From Candidatus Poribacteria bacterium (GTDB lineage: Bacteria > Poribacteria > WGA-4E > WGA-3G), in the NCBI GenBank assembly GCA_028820635.1, contig JAPPIG010000074.1, positions 127,325 to 191,324 on the forward strand: DNA of 64,000 nt, read 5' to 3'. Of this stretch, positions 1 to 8,445 are shown piece by piece. Position 1 is the first letter of the stretch; each line of letters begins with the position of its first letter. Below the pieces are notes generated by a model, which saw only the letters and a program-made list of their open reading frames with translations, ran no database searches and had not been told where the DNA came from. Position numbers and translations under genes: made by a program.

Positions 1-501
1 TCCTGTATGTCTTTTGAGTATTCCCTTTTCTTCGCTTGTATCAACATCCCACAGGCGGATGGTTCTGTCCTGACTTGCACTTGCGATTGTCCTTCCATCC
101 GGACTGAACGCGACACTATTGACAGTTCCTGTATGTCCTTTGAGTATTCTCTTTTCTTCCCTTGTAGCGACATCCCACAGACGGATGGTCCTGTCCCCAT
201 TTCCACTTGCGAGCATCTTCCCATCCGGACTGAACGCTACGCTACTGACCCACGCTATATGTCCAGTATATACCAGTTCTTCACCTGTTTGTGCATCATA
301 TATCCAAACACCGATGCTACTTGCCACTGCCAGTTTAGAGCCGTCTGGAGAATATGCAATTTCACGGTTCTCTCCTTTCCCAAACCGCGCTTTCGCGCCT
401 TCGGGTAACCCCCAACGTGTGTGGTCTTGGGCAAAGGTGTTTGATGTAAAGGCAAATATCGTCAAGAGGACAGTTAGAATGAAAAATAGTTTGTTTTTCA
501 T
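1..501 (-). CDS. WD40-repeat protein, N-terminal part (cut by window edge)
   Basis: The reading frame starts at the ATG at 501-499 and stays open for 167 codons to the window edge, so the C-terminus is missing. Residues 1 to about 25 form a signal peptide (MKNK, hydrophobic core, then TFAQD), indicating export. After it come WD40-type beta-propeller blades with recurring SVAFSPDG and TIRLWDV motifs about 42 residues apart; about three blades are visible. WD40 propellers are protein-interaction scaffolds; the partner cannot be told. No strong ribosome binding site is seen upstream. It lies downstream of, and in the same direction as, the oxidoreductase pair at 541-2288, separated by 39 bases, so it could be co-transcribed. 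Function beyond a secreted propeller is unknown. Confidence 0.85.
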   Translation of the reverse strand, partial: MKNKLFFILTVLLTIFAFTSNTFAQDHTRWGLPEGAKARFGKGENREIAYSPDGSKLAVASSIGVWIYDAQTGEELVYTGHIAWVSSVAFSPDGKMLASGNGDRTIRLWDVATREEKRILKGHTGTVNSVAFSPDGRTIASASQDRTIRLWDVDTSEEKGILKRHTG

Positions 502-540
502 GAGAAAGTTTTTCAACCTAATACCGTATAATACGAGTGC

Positions 541-1488
541 CTACCTTAATCCGCTTAAAATATCCGCTGCAAGTTGCATCGTTTTCACTGCCTCGTCCAA
601 GTTAGCAGCAGGGTGTGAAACAGGCGTATCAGATTTTACACAATCAAGAAAATATCTATTTTGCTCAACAGAGCCACTACTACCAGGTTCGGTAAGCTTA
701 TGCTGTGTGCCATCACAGAAAATCGTTCCATGTGAAACACCTTCAAGATATGCTGAGATGTCTCTACCGTGAATTTCGTATCGTTCAAGGCGTGCATCTG
801 TCGTATAGTTAGCGATAAGCTGTGCAACACACCCGTTCTCAAAGAGAATCAAGGCAGCATGAACATCCTTGTAATCTGAAATACTCCGTTGGACAACACT
901 ATGCACTTCTTGAACATCTGATTCAGCAATTGCGCGGATGGTATCCAGAGCATGTATAGGTGTTTCCAAGAACATATTATCCATCAGGTGTTCAGGGAAT
1001 CTACGCGATTGTGCTAAACGTGTGATACTCTTATGAAATTCACCGACAAGTTGTGTGACGTTCCCGCGCTCCTTAACTCGTTGCGTTGCTTCCACGATAA
1101 TCGGATGAAAACGACGATTCCAGCCTACCATTCCTTTCGCACCGGTTTTCTTCGCAGTATCCCGTAAATTAATGGTCTCTTCAACACTCATTCCCGGCGG
1201 TTTTTCAAGCAGTGTATTGACCCCACGTTCTAAACACGGCGCAGAGGCTTCAGCGTTAAGATGTGCTGGGGTTGCAACGAAAACTGCATCAAGTGTTTCA
1301 TTGTCCAGCAATGCTTCTATCGTGTCATAACGTTTTGAGACGTTGAACGTATCACCAGCACTGTTTCGTGCACTTTCTACCAGATCGCAGACTGCGACAA
1401 GGTCGGTATCTTCAAATTTAGCAAGGACTTGCATGTGACCGCGTCCGCGTCCACCACATCCGATAACTGCAACTCGTAGGTTTGCCAT
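541..1488 (-). CDS. Gfo/Idh/MocA family NAD(P)-dependent oxidoreductase
   Basis: This 315-residue protein has an N-terminal Rossmann fold with the dinucleotide-binding motif VIGCGGRGRG at residues 7-16 and the family's EKPPG motif near residue 95, where the catalytic-site lysine sits. The C-terminal half fits the alpha/beta substrate-binding domain. Family members oxidise or reduce sugars, inositols and related polyols with NAD(P); the substrate here cannot be inferred. The ATG at 1488 has a GGAG ribosome binding site 6-9 bases upstream. The dioxygenase-like gene at 1500-2288 ends 11 bases upstream on the same strand, so the two probably form an operon, possibly for breakdown of a small organic metabolite. 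That pathway idea is inference. Confidence 0.93.
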   Translation of the reverse strand: MANLRVAVIGCGGRGRGHMQVLAKFEDTDLVAVCDLVESARNSAGDTFNVSKRYDTIEALLDNETLDAVFVATPAHLNAEASAPCLERGVNTLLEKPPGMSVEETINLRDTAKKTGAKGMVGWNRRFHPIIVEATQRVKERGNVTQLVGEFHKSITRLAQSRRFPEHLMDNMFLETPIHALDTIRAIAESDVQEVHSVVQRSISDYKDVHAALILFENGCVAQLIANYTTDARLERYEIHGRDISAYLEGVSHGTIFCDGTQHKLTEPGSSGSVEQNRYFLDCVKSDTPVSHPAANLDEAVKTMQLAADILSGLR

Positions 1489-1499
1489 AATATTCTCCG

Positions 1500-2288
1500 C
1501 TAATGCCTTATGTGTGGGGCTTCCATCACTTCGCGTTGTTCCGGTGACATATCTTCAATATAATCCGGGTATTCAATGCGATGTGCACCCGCGCTATATG
1601 CCTGAAAACCAGGACTAAACTTATACAGTAGCGCGCGCCGTTGATGCGAGGCTTTCCAAGGAAGCGTGCCATGTGTTAAGGTCTCCGTGAAGATAACAGC
1701 ATCGCCTGCCTTAGCATTGACTTCAAGCACCAAGTTCTGGTGTTTTTCGTATCGTTTCATATTACTCGGACATGGAAGATTCGCTTTATGGCTGCCGGGA
1801 ATAATCGCAAGACCGCCGTCACCAGGTCCTTCGTCTGCCAGCATATACTCCACAACGGTGAGTCCCGTGTAGATGCGTCCATATTTGAAGAAATATGCCT
1901 CAGAGAAATTAGGACGTTCAATTCCACCGCCGTGCAATGTGCCACCTTCGGTGCCGTTCTCCATAGCGATTAAGCCAGGTCCGTGGTCAAGTCTATATTG
2001 TTTACCTAAAACTTCTTCCAAGTGAGGTTTTACGTTTGGATGTACAAGTAACTCACGGAAAGGTTCACACCACGGTTTTTCCCATGCCAACATGCCACCC
2101 ATATCCATGCGGTGTGCCGTTCCAGAAAGTGGTTCTGAACCACCAGCCAATGAGTTCTCGCGCTCTCTGAGATTTTCTATGTGGTGGTCAATCGCTGCGT
2201 TGCACTGTTCAACCTCATCGGAAGAGAGTGCATTTTCAACAATGATATATCCCGTCAAATCAAATAGATATTTTTGTTCTTCGTTCAT
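1500..2288 (-). CDS. Phytanoyl-CoA dioxygenase (PhyH) family protein
   Basis: This 262-residue protein resembles Fe(II)/2-oxoglutarate-dependent oxygenases of the PhyH family. It opens with a typical PhyH start (LTGYIIVENALSSDEVEQC), has a GDGGLAIIPGSHKANL segment with GSH near residue 167, and near the C-terminus THGTLPW followed by QRRALLYKFSPG, the usual place of the distal iron-binding histidine and the 2-oxoglutarate-binding arginine. The proximal iron ligands probably lie near LHGGG (about residue 118), which is not a textbook HxD, so the metal site should be checked. The start at 2288 has a GGAGAA site upstream. It is the first gene of a two-gene unit with the oxidoreductase downstream. 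The substrate is unknown. Confidence 0.88.
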   Translation of the reverse strand: MNEEQKYLFDLTGYIIVENALSSDEVEQCNAAIDHHIENLRERENSLAGGSEPLSGTAHRMDMGGMLAWEKPWCEPFRELLVHPNVKPHLEEVLGKQYRLDHGPGLIAMENGTEGGTLHGGGIERPNFSEAYFFKYGRIYTGLTVVEYMLADEGPGDGGLAIIPGSHKANLPCPSNMKRYEKHQNLVLEVNAKAGDAVIFTETLTHGTLPWKASHQRRALLYKFSPGFQAYSAGAHRIEYPDYIEDMSPEQREVMEAPHIRH

Positions 2289-2471
2289 AAGTGATTTCTC
2301 CAGCGTTGATGACGGTTAAGTACTAAAAATACTGGTAGGCGCGTTTTGCAAGCACGCCGAACAACGACGTATCGTCTGTCTTAATATTTACTATAGTTTT
2401 CCAACGTTTTGCATATTAGCAATCTCCAAAAAGTGTGTCAAGCAAAAAGATTACATCTATTTGAAAAAGTC

Positions 2472-2500
2472 TTGTATTTTACTTGCTATATGTGTATAAT
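2472..2500 (+). promoter_or_regulatory. Candidate sigma-70 promoter for the glnD-like gene
   Basis: A TTGTAT hexamer at 2472-2477 and a perfect TATAAT at 2495-2500 are separated by 17 bases, the optimal spacing. Transcription would start near 2507, only about 9 bases before the first possible ATG at 2516. This means either a nearly leaderless message or that translation really begins at the ATG at 2576. Confidence 0.55.
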
Positions 2501-2515
2501 GCATTTAATCGATAA

Positions 2516-5287
2516 ATGTTCAACCTCACAGACGTTTCCCAAAAACTATCTCAACCAGAAAGTATCTTTAAATCAATGTCTATACAGATAGAAAACCGGC
2601 TTACACAATTCATTCCAAATCTAAATATCTCTCAAGTTGTGTTGCAACAACAGTTAGCCGCTTTCATTCAATCTGAGCGGGAACGACTCAAAGCCCATAT
2701 CTTAGACGGAGAGAGTGGGTTTTCTGCGTGTTCTATGCACACACAGATATGGGATGCTGTTATTCAGAAAGTTTACGAAGTCGCTTCCTATCAAATTCAG
2801 GATGAATACAAAAAACAGGTTGAGGAACTCCTTAAGATACCAGGAGTTGACTATGGTGATTTCTCAGATGACATTCCTGATGAATGGACACCTGATGTCG
2901 CGCTTTACGGTGTAGGGAGCTACGGTAGAAATGAACTTTGTTTCTATTCAGATGTTGATGTTGTGTATACCTCTTCTGTTGATCTTGAGGATGTGTATGA
3001 TGAGGGCACATTGGAACTTATCCGTTGGTTCTACGATTTTTTTGACAGCCTACATACGGTGATTCCAGGCTTTGAGTTTAGTTTTATCTATCGTCCGATG
3101 GCAGATATAACTAAGTGGAACTATCAAGACATGACCGCACTGATTGATATGCGGTTCATTGCAGGTGATGATACACTGACAGAAAAGTTTCGAAAAGCGG
3201 TCCATTCCGATAAATCTGATATTTCACTTGTGCTGGACCTCTTACAATCAAAAGCAGATTCCTTTAAAGCTTCCGAGGATACGATCTATCTAAATCAACC
3301 TGATATAAAAACGGGGCGAGGCGGGTTGAGAACACTTCAATATGCCCTCTGGATGTGCGGACTCCCACAGTTTACCTCTATACTTGAACTTTATCAACGT
3401 TATGATGATGAACAACTGCTGCCGTCTCTCGATTTTATGTTCAAGGTACGAAATATGTTACATGTTTTAGCAGATGCACCCCACGATTCACTCTCTTACC
3501 ATCCAGAACAAGAGGACACACTTCAGTCGCAAATTGCAACCGCACTCGGTTATTCAGACAAAACGGAGGAATCCCGTTATGATTTTATGGCGGACTATTA
3601 CGCTAAAGCCAAGTATCTGCATTTCAAGGCGGAACTATTGATACGGAAGTTTCTGGCAAACGGAATACCAGTTTCCGATGTACTTGGTGTTCGGACAGAT
3701 GTGCTTTACTGTATTGATAACAATTTCGGTGAACTTGATACAGATGAACTCTTTAAACTATTTGCCTACTTCCAACAGTACGATTTTGAAATTGACCCTT
3801 CGCTTGCAACCTTTATCTTCGCCTATGTTGATGCGTTTGATTGGGAACGTTTTAAACTGAGAATGGCTGAACTTATAAATACACCCGGCAATGTAGCAAA
3901 GAGTTTGACACGTCTACATAGACTCGGGATTCTGTCTCGACTCGGTGAGGGAGGAGAACGTTTTGAAAAAGCGATGATGACACGGAGTGAACGTAGTCTT
4001 GATCCATACACCGTAGGGAAACATACACTTACCGCGATCGGACATCTCGATGAAATTCGCCGCACTGAATCAAGTAGTCCATTTGGGGGTGCTCGCCTCG
4101 GTCAATCAACAACACCTTCTCCAAATTCTGAGTTAGAGGAGCTGAACACCGCTTTTCGTTCCCTTTCCGATCCAGCATCGTTATATATGGCACTTTTTCT
4201 GCATGATATTGATAAACCTGACCCGACTCATCCAGAGACAGGTGCCGATAAAGCAAAACGTATTGCGCCAGAGTTTGGGTTTAATCCACAACAAACAGAT
4301 GAGATTTCTTTTCTAATTAGGGAACATCTCACAATGATTACATTGGCGCGCTACCACCAATGGGATGAGGGCACAATCTCAGAGTTTTGCGAAAAGGTAA
4401 ATTCACTTGAACGGTTGACAGCACTTTATCTGCTAACCTATTGCGATTCAAAAGCAAACGGTTCTCAAAACTTTAGCAATCTGGTAAATCACAATCTCAA
4501 GCGGTTATACGAAGTTGTGCGCGTGCGTTTCGTAGGTCAAGAGGAATCGCAGTGGGGTGTTTCCGCACCGCCAGCAGAATTTCAGCATTTTCTCCATCAG
4601 ATGCCGGTCACTTACCGTATCGGTATTCCGCCAGAGGAGATTCCTATGCACATGAAGATGATTACACAAGCGGAAGCAACAACCTCTGATGATGCAAATC
4701 AGACAGCAAATGCGGCTATCCTCCAATTCGTCGACAAACCGGGTTTTACGGAATTACATCTTTGTGGGCATAGTCGTGTTGGTAAGTTACATACGGTGAG
4801 CGGGCTATTTTTTGCGAATAACATTGATGTCCGCGATGCGCGCGTTTATACGAAACAGGATACATACGTTGAATTGGAAATTTATCGTCTGGTGCATCAA
4901 CCACCACATCTTACTGGAGAACCGCTACCGCTTGACGAGGAATTAAAACGGAATTTGGATTTTGACATCCGAAGTTTGATGGCGGGAGAAGTCACACTTG
5001 AACAGATTTTTGAGAAGCATTACATTGACCCAACTGGCACATGGCGAGTAGATGATGTCACAGTAGAAACAGCGAGAAATTATACTGAAATTGTCGTGAC
5101 AGGTGAAGAAAAGGTCGGTTTTCTTCACTATTTCAGCGGGATTCTGGCAAAATTGGAGTTAAACGTTGAGATGTGTAAATGTTCTGGTATGGGAGGACAG
5201 GCAATTGATCGGTTTTATGTGCAACCAGTCGCTGATCCGCAAAAGGTACGTGGTCAAATTTTAGCGGAGTTGCCATCGGATGCGTAA
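2516..5287 (+). CDS. glnD: [Protein-PII] uridylyltransferase / uridylyl-removing enzyme (GlnD-like)
   Basis: This 923-residue protein has the GlnD domain order. The nucleotidyltransferase motif GSYGRNELCFYSDVDVV lies near residues 137-155 with its two metal-binding aspartates. The motif DIKTGRGGLRTLQYA lies near 263-277. An HD phosphohydrolase domain carries LHDIDKPDPTHPETG near 562-577, and two ACT-like domains (about 738-790 and 855-910) probably sense glutamine. The known family role is to uridylylate PII when nitrogen is limiting and remove UMP when glutamine is plentiful. No glnB, amtB or glnA lies nearby, so the PII partner is inferred. The start is uncertain: the ATG at 2516 has no ribosome binding site and is almost at the predicted transcription start, and the ATG at 2576 is an alternative. 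Confidence 0.88.
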   Translation: MFNLTDVSQKLSQPESIFKSMSIQIENRLTQFIPNLNISQVVLQQQLAAFIQSERERLKAHILDGESGFSACSMHTQIWDAVIQKVYEVASYQIQDEYKKQVEELLKIPGVDYGDFSDDIPDEWTPDVALYGVGSYGRNELCFYSDVDVVYTSSVDLEDVYDEGTLELIRWFYDFFDSLHTVIPGFEFSFIYRPMADITKWNYQDMTALIDMRFIAGDDTLTEKFRKAVHSDKSDISLVLDLLQSKADSFKASEDTIYLNQPDIKTGRGGLRTLQYALWMCGLPQFTSILELYQRYDDEQLLPSLDFMFKVRNMLHVLADAPHDSLSYHPEQEDTLQSQIATALGYSDKTEESRYDFMADYYAKAKYLHFKAELLIRKFLANGIPVSDVLGVRTDVLYCIDNNFGELDTDELFKLFAYFQQYDFEIDPSLATFIFAYVDAFDWERFKLRMAELINTPGNVAKSLTRLHRLGILSRLGEGGERFEKAMMTRSERSLDPYTVGKHTLTAIGHLDEIRRTESSSPFGGARLGQSTTPSPNSELEELNTAFRSLSDPASLYMALFLHDIDKPDPTHPETGADKAKRIAPEFGFNPQQTDEISFLIREHLTMITLARYHQWDEGTISEFCEKVNSLERLTALYLLTYCDSKANGSQNFSNLVNHNLKRLYEVVRVRFVGQEESQWGVSAPPAEFQHFLHQMPVTYRIGIPPEEIPMHMKMITQAEATTSDDANQTANAAILQFVDKPGFTELHLCGHSRVGKLHTVSGLFFANNIDVRDARVYTKQDTYVELEIYRLVHQPPHLTGEPLPLDEELKRNLDFDIRSLMAGEVTLEQIFEKHYIDPTGTWRVDDVTVETARNYTEIVVTGEEKVGFLHYFSGILAKLELNVEMCKCSGMGGQAIDRFYVQPVADPQKVRGQILAELPSDA

Positions 5288-5474
5288 CGTGAAGTGCCAA
5301 TCGTCTAATCCAAGAATTATTGAAGAATCAAACTCTGACAAATACTCATACACCCTATGCTTCTAAACGTGCTTGACACCTTCTCAATTTTCAGTTACAA
5401 TTAACAAATAATGCAAACCGTGGATCAACTTCCTACCTTATTTTTATACATCTTATGGCAAAGGAGAAGGACCG

Positions 5475-6263
5475 ATGACTACTGATCTAAAAGGACTCGA
5501 TATCTCTTACGCACAGACAGATGAGTCAGACATTTATCCAGAAACGGATGGAAAACCGATGGCAGTCAGCGACCTTCACAGACGAATCCTTATCCGAACA
5601 TTACAAGTTCTTGATACGCATTTTGAAGAAAGACCGGAAGTCTATGTATCTGGTGATATACTGATGTATTATGTGGAGGGAGACCCGCGTAAATCAGTTG
5701 CGCCAGATGTTCTGGTCTCTTTCGGTTTAGGTAAGAAACTCCGACGAACGTATAAGGTCTGGGAAGAAGGGAAAGTGCCTGATTTCGCGATGGAGTTTTC
5801 AAGCGAAAACACATACCGAAACGACTTAGGTAAAAAGTTGGAACTTTACGGTTTATTGGGAATACAAGACTACTTCTTATATGATGCAGAGGGGTTGTAT
5901 TTACCATCTGCACTGATGGGTTTTGAGTTGGTTGATAATGTGTATGTTCCGATTTCAGCAGGACCGACTGGTGGTTTACGGTCTGCTGCTCTGGGTTTGG
6001 ATTTCCATGTTGATAATGTGGGTTTAGGTATTTATGACCCAGCTGCAGATGAGTGGCTTCAAACACCTGCAGAGTCAGCGCTATCGCTTGCTGAACAAGA
6101 AGCCATACGCGCAGAAACCGCCGAGGCACGCGCTGAAACTGCTGAAGCACGCGCTGAACAAGAAACCACACGCGCTGAAACTGCTGAAGCACGCGCTGAA
6201 CAGGCAGAAGCGGATGCCGCAAAACTCCGAGAACAACTCGCGCGCTTGCAAGCCCGCACCTAA
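5475..6263 (+). CDS. Uma2 family (DUF820) putative endonuclease with C-terminal coiled coil
   Basis: This 262-residue protein carries the Uma2 restriction-endonuclease-like fold: SPFH-free N-terminal half with YVSGDILMYY, then SVAPDVLVSFG near residue 77, MEFSSENTY near 108 and LGIQDYFLYDAEG near 132, which correspond to the family's D-x-n-E-x-K type core. Residues from about 205 to the end are a charged helical repeat (AETAEARAE and AEQ units) predicted to form a coiled coil, likely for oligomerisation. A strong AAAGGAGAAGG site precedes the ATG. The family is hugely expanded in cyanobacteria, planctomycetes and poribacteria, but its biological role is unsettled. A second, shorter family member lies at 7864-8433. 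Confidence 0.85.
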   Translation: MTTDLKGLDISYAQTDESDIYPETDGKPMAVSDLHRRILIRTLQVLDTHFEERPEVYVSGDILMYYVEGDPRKSVAPDVLVSFGLGKKLRRTYKVWEEGKVPDFAMEFSSENTYRNDLGKKLELYGLLGIQDYFLYDAEGLYLPSALMGFELVDNVYVPISAGPTGGLRSAALGLDFHVDNVGLGIYDPAADEWLQTPAESALSLAEQEAIRAETAEARAETAEARAEQETTRAETAEARAEQAEADAAKLREQLARLQART

Positions 6264-6389
6264 TACCTAATTAGTGAAATCCAAAATATGTTAACACGTG
6301 GCTGTAAGTTCGGTTTGAAACAGCACATTATGCGTCAATTTATGAAAAGATTTACCCACAAGTCCTGCCCTATCGGGTTGGAGAAATAG

Positions 6390-7151
6390 ATGAAACAAAG
6401 AGTACTTATCACAGGCGCAGCAGGAACAGTGGGTTCAACCCTCTGGCAAGCATGGGAAAAACGGGATTTATACACGTTAACCCTGATGGACATCAATCCG
6501 ATTGAGGGATCAACGTCTCGCGTGGAGCAGACTGATATTCGGGACTACACTGCGATGCAAGCGTTGTGTCGAGAACAAGATGTGTTAGTACATCTTGCTT
6601 ACATCCGTCAAGATTCACTTGGCAAAGTTCCCGGAGAAATCAGCGACATTGGTGCATCAATGAATCTGTTTGAAGCAGCACGAGAAGGTGGTATTCAAAA
6701 GATCGTATACGCAAGCACAAATCATGTGTCAGGATGGAATGAGCGATTGAGTTCACCGCCAAGATTTTCTACAGGTGATCAATTTCGCCCTGATGGTTGG
6801 TATGGCGCGATGAAAGGCATGGCAGAAATTGCAGGACGATACCTTGTTGACGCACATGATATGCGATTTATCAGTATCCGAATTGGCAGTTTTAACGGCA
6901 CTTATGAACCGAACGGACTCCGACATTGCAGCACACTCTTGACACCGCGCGATTGCGCGCAACTATTCGGGTTAGCTGTGGATTACGACGGCCCCGTGAA
7001 ATATCTGATAACCTATGGCCGCTCAGCAAATTCAGATGGACATCAGCAGAGTTTCCTTGACATCAGTGGTGCAGTTGAAGTGTTAGGTTACGAACCACAA
7101 GACAACTTGATTAAGACACATCTACACAAATTTTTGCAGAACAAAGAATGA
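6390..7151 (+). CDS. NAD-dependent epimerase/dehydratase family protein (extended SDR)
   Basis: This 253-residue protein begins with the nucleotide-binding motif LITGAAGTVGSTL (residues 6-18), the GxxGxxG signature of extended short-chain dehydrogenases. A catalytic YGAMK (YxxxK) lies near residues 138-142, and STNHVSGW near 109 supplies the serine region. The length and the RIGSFNG and TPRDCAQLF segments resemble uronate dehydrogenase-like members, which oxidise uronic acids to lactones, but sugar epimerase or reductase activity is equally possible. A GGAG site precedes the ATG at 6390. Its stop codon overlaps the trmB start (ATGA at 7148-7151), so the two are translationally coupled although functionally unrelated. 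Confidence 0.85.
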   Translation: MKQRVLITGAAGTVGSTLWQAWEKRDLYTLTLMDINPIEGSTSRVEQTDIRDYTAMQALCREQDVLVHLAYIRQDSLGKVPGEISDIGASMNLFEAAREGGIQKIVYASTNHVSGWNERLSSPPRFSTGDQFRPDGWYGAMKGMAEIAGRYLVDAHDMRFISIRIGSFNGTYEPNGLRHCSTLLTPRDCAQLFGLAVDYDGPVKYLITYGRSANSDGHQQSFLDISGAVEVLGYEPQDNLIKTHLHKFLQNKE

Positions 7152-7849
7152 ACGCGGAACCTCGTTACAACGACATCTACTATAAATGTACCACTTCCCA
7201 CTCGCAGATAATTCACGCGGTACAAGATAATGCGGTCTCTTTACACGATCTAACATCTCCAATTGACTGGCAAAAACTCTTTGGCAATTCACATCCGGTA
7301 GAAATTGAGATCGGTCCCGGCAAAGGGCGATTTTTATTGGAAGCATCAAAGCAATATCCAAATATTAACTATATCGGTGTAGAACGTGCACAAAAGTATG
7401 TAGAAATCACACGTGAACGGTTTAAGAAATACATGCGGCATTTCTCAATAGACAAGAATTCGGGTATGTTCCAGAATGTACGCCTCGCGTGGACTGATGC
7501 CAATTTCTTTTTAACACGTTATGTGCCTGATGAATCGGTGCAAGCGTATCATATCTATTTCCCCGACCCGTGGCCGAAAGCACGGCAGCAGAAACGTAGA
7601 ATTTTCCGAAACAAGGATTTCCTCTCTGCCATTACACGAACGCTCACGTTAAATGATGGAAAGTTGTATGTTGCAACAGATTTTGCTGAGTATTTTAGCG
7701 AAATCCAAGAAAGACTTGCAGATTTGACATCCTTAGAATCTGTCCCTTTGAATCTGAGTGGTTACGAACACATTACTACCAACTTTGAAATGAAGTACCG
7801 TTCAGAAGGTAGGAAAATTTATCGGGCGGTTTATGAGAAATCCCAATAA
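7148..7849 (+). CDS. trmB: tRNA (guanine-N7-)-methyltransferase
   Basis: This 233-residue protein is a class I SAM-dependent methyltransferase that makes m7G46 in tRNA. It shows the SAM-binding motif EIGPGKGRFLLE near residues 55-66, the acidic ribose-binding residue in IGVERAQKY near 77, and the family-defining YFPDPWPKARQQKRR near 137-151. The C-terminal motif ITTNFEMKYRSEGRKIYRA fits the TrmB tail for substrate recognition. The start overlaps the upstream epimerase stop by four bases. It is followed two bases later by the second Uma2 gene's leader. An alternative name is yggH. Confidence 0.95.
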   Translation: MNAEPRYNDIYYKCTTSHSQIIHAVQDNAVSLHDLTSPIDWQKLFGNSHPVEIEIGPGKGRFLLEASKQYPNINYIGVERAQKYVEITRERFKKYMRHFSIDKNSGMFQNVRLAWTDANFFLTRYVPDESVQAYHIYFPDPWPKARQQKRRIFRNKDFLSAITRTLTLNDGKLYVATDFAEYFSEIQERLADLTSLESVPLNLSGYEHITTNFEMKYRSEGRKIYRAVYEKSQ

Positions 7850-7863
7850 TATTGGAGAAAACA

Positions 7864-8433
7864 ATGGCAACTGTTGCTGCAAAAATCCTTCTAACACCAG
7901 AAGAATATCTTGTGAAAGAACGAAAAGCAGAATTCAAAAGCGAATATCGCGATGGTCAGATCGTTGCAATGCCTGGTGCAAGTCGCCCGCATAACCTACT
8001 ATCAGGAAATATATTTGGCGAGTTTTATTTACAATTTCTGGATAGAACATGTGAAGTTTATACTAACGATATGCGTGTGAAGGTTAGCGATAGTGGTTTA
8101 TACACATATCCAGATGTTGTCGTTGTATGTGATGAACCGCGCTTTGAGGATAATCACATTGATACGTTGCTCAATCCAAATGTCATTGTAGAGGTGCTTT
8201 CGTCATCAACCGAAGATTATGATCGGCATGAAAAATTTTTGTCCTACCAGACCCTTGAATCTCTACAAGAATACATTCTCGTTGCACAAAACGGTGTGCA
8301 TGTTGAACAGTATATACGTCAAATTGACAATTGGATTCAGAGAGAATTCCGTTCACTTGATGATGTCTTCCAAATAGCGTCAATAGAATGTAAATTGGCT
8401 TTACGAGCAATTTACGCGAAGGTTCAGTTTTGA
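7864..8433 (+). CDS. Uma2 family (DUF820) putative endonuclease, short form
   Basis: The frame is open from a TTG at 7852, but the ATG at 7864 is preferred because GGAG at 7855-7858 lies five bases upstream. This gives 189 residues beginning MATVAAKILLTPEEYL, the usual Uma2 opening. Conserved parts are EYRDGQIVAMPGAS, YTYPDVVVVCDEP near residue 80, VIVEVLSSSTEDYDRHEKF near 105 and SLQEYILV near 130, giving the D...ExS/K catalytic core expected of the PD-(D/E)XK-like fold. It lacks the coiled-coil tail of the paralogue at 5475-6263. It sits between trmB and uvrC in one direction, probably in the same transcript. Its biological role is not established. Confidence 0.88.
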   Translation: MATVAAKILLTPEEYLVKERKAEFKSEYRDGQIVAMPGASRPHNLLSGNIFGEFYLQFLDRTCEVYTNDMRVKVSDSGLYTYPDVVVVCDEPRFEDNHIDTLLNPNVIVEVLSSSTEDYDRHEKFLSYQTLESLQEYILVAQNGVHVEQYIRQIDNWIQREFRSLDDVFQIASIECKLALRAIYAKVQF

Positions 8434-8445
8434 GGTAGGTCGGAA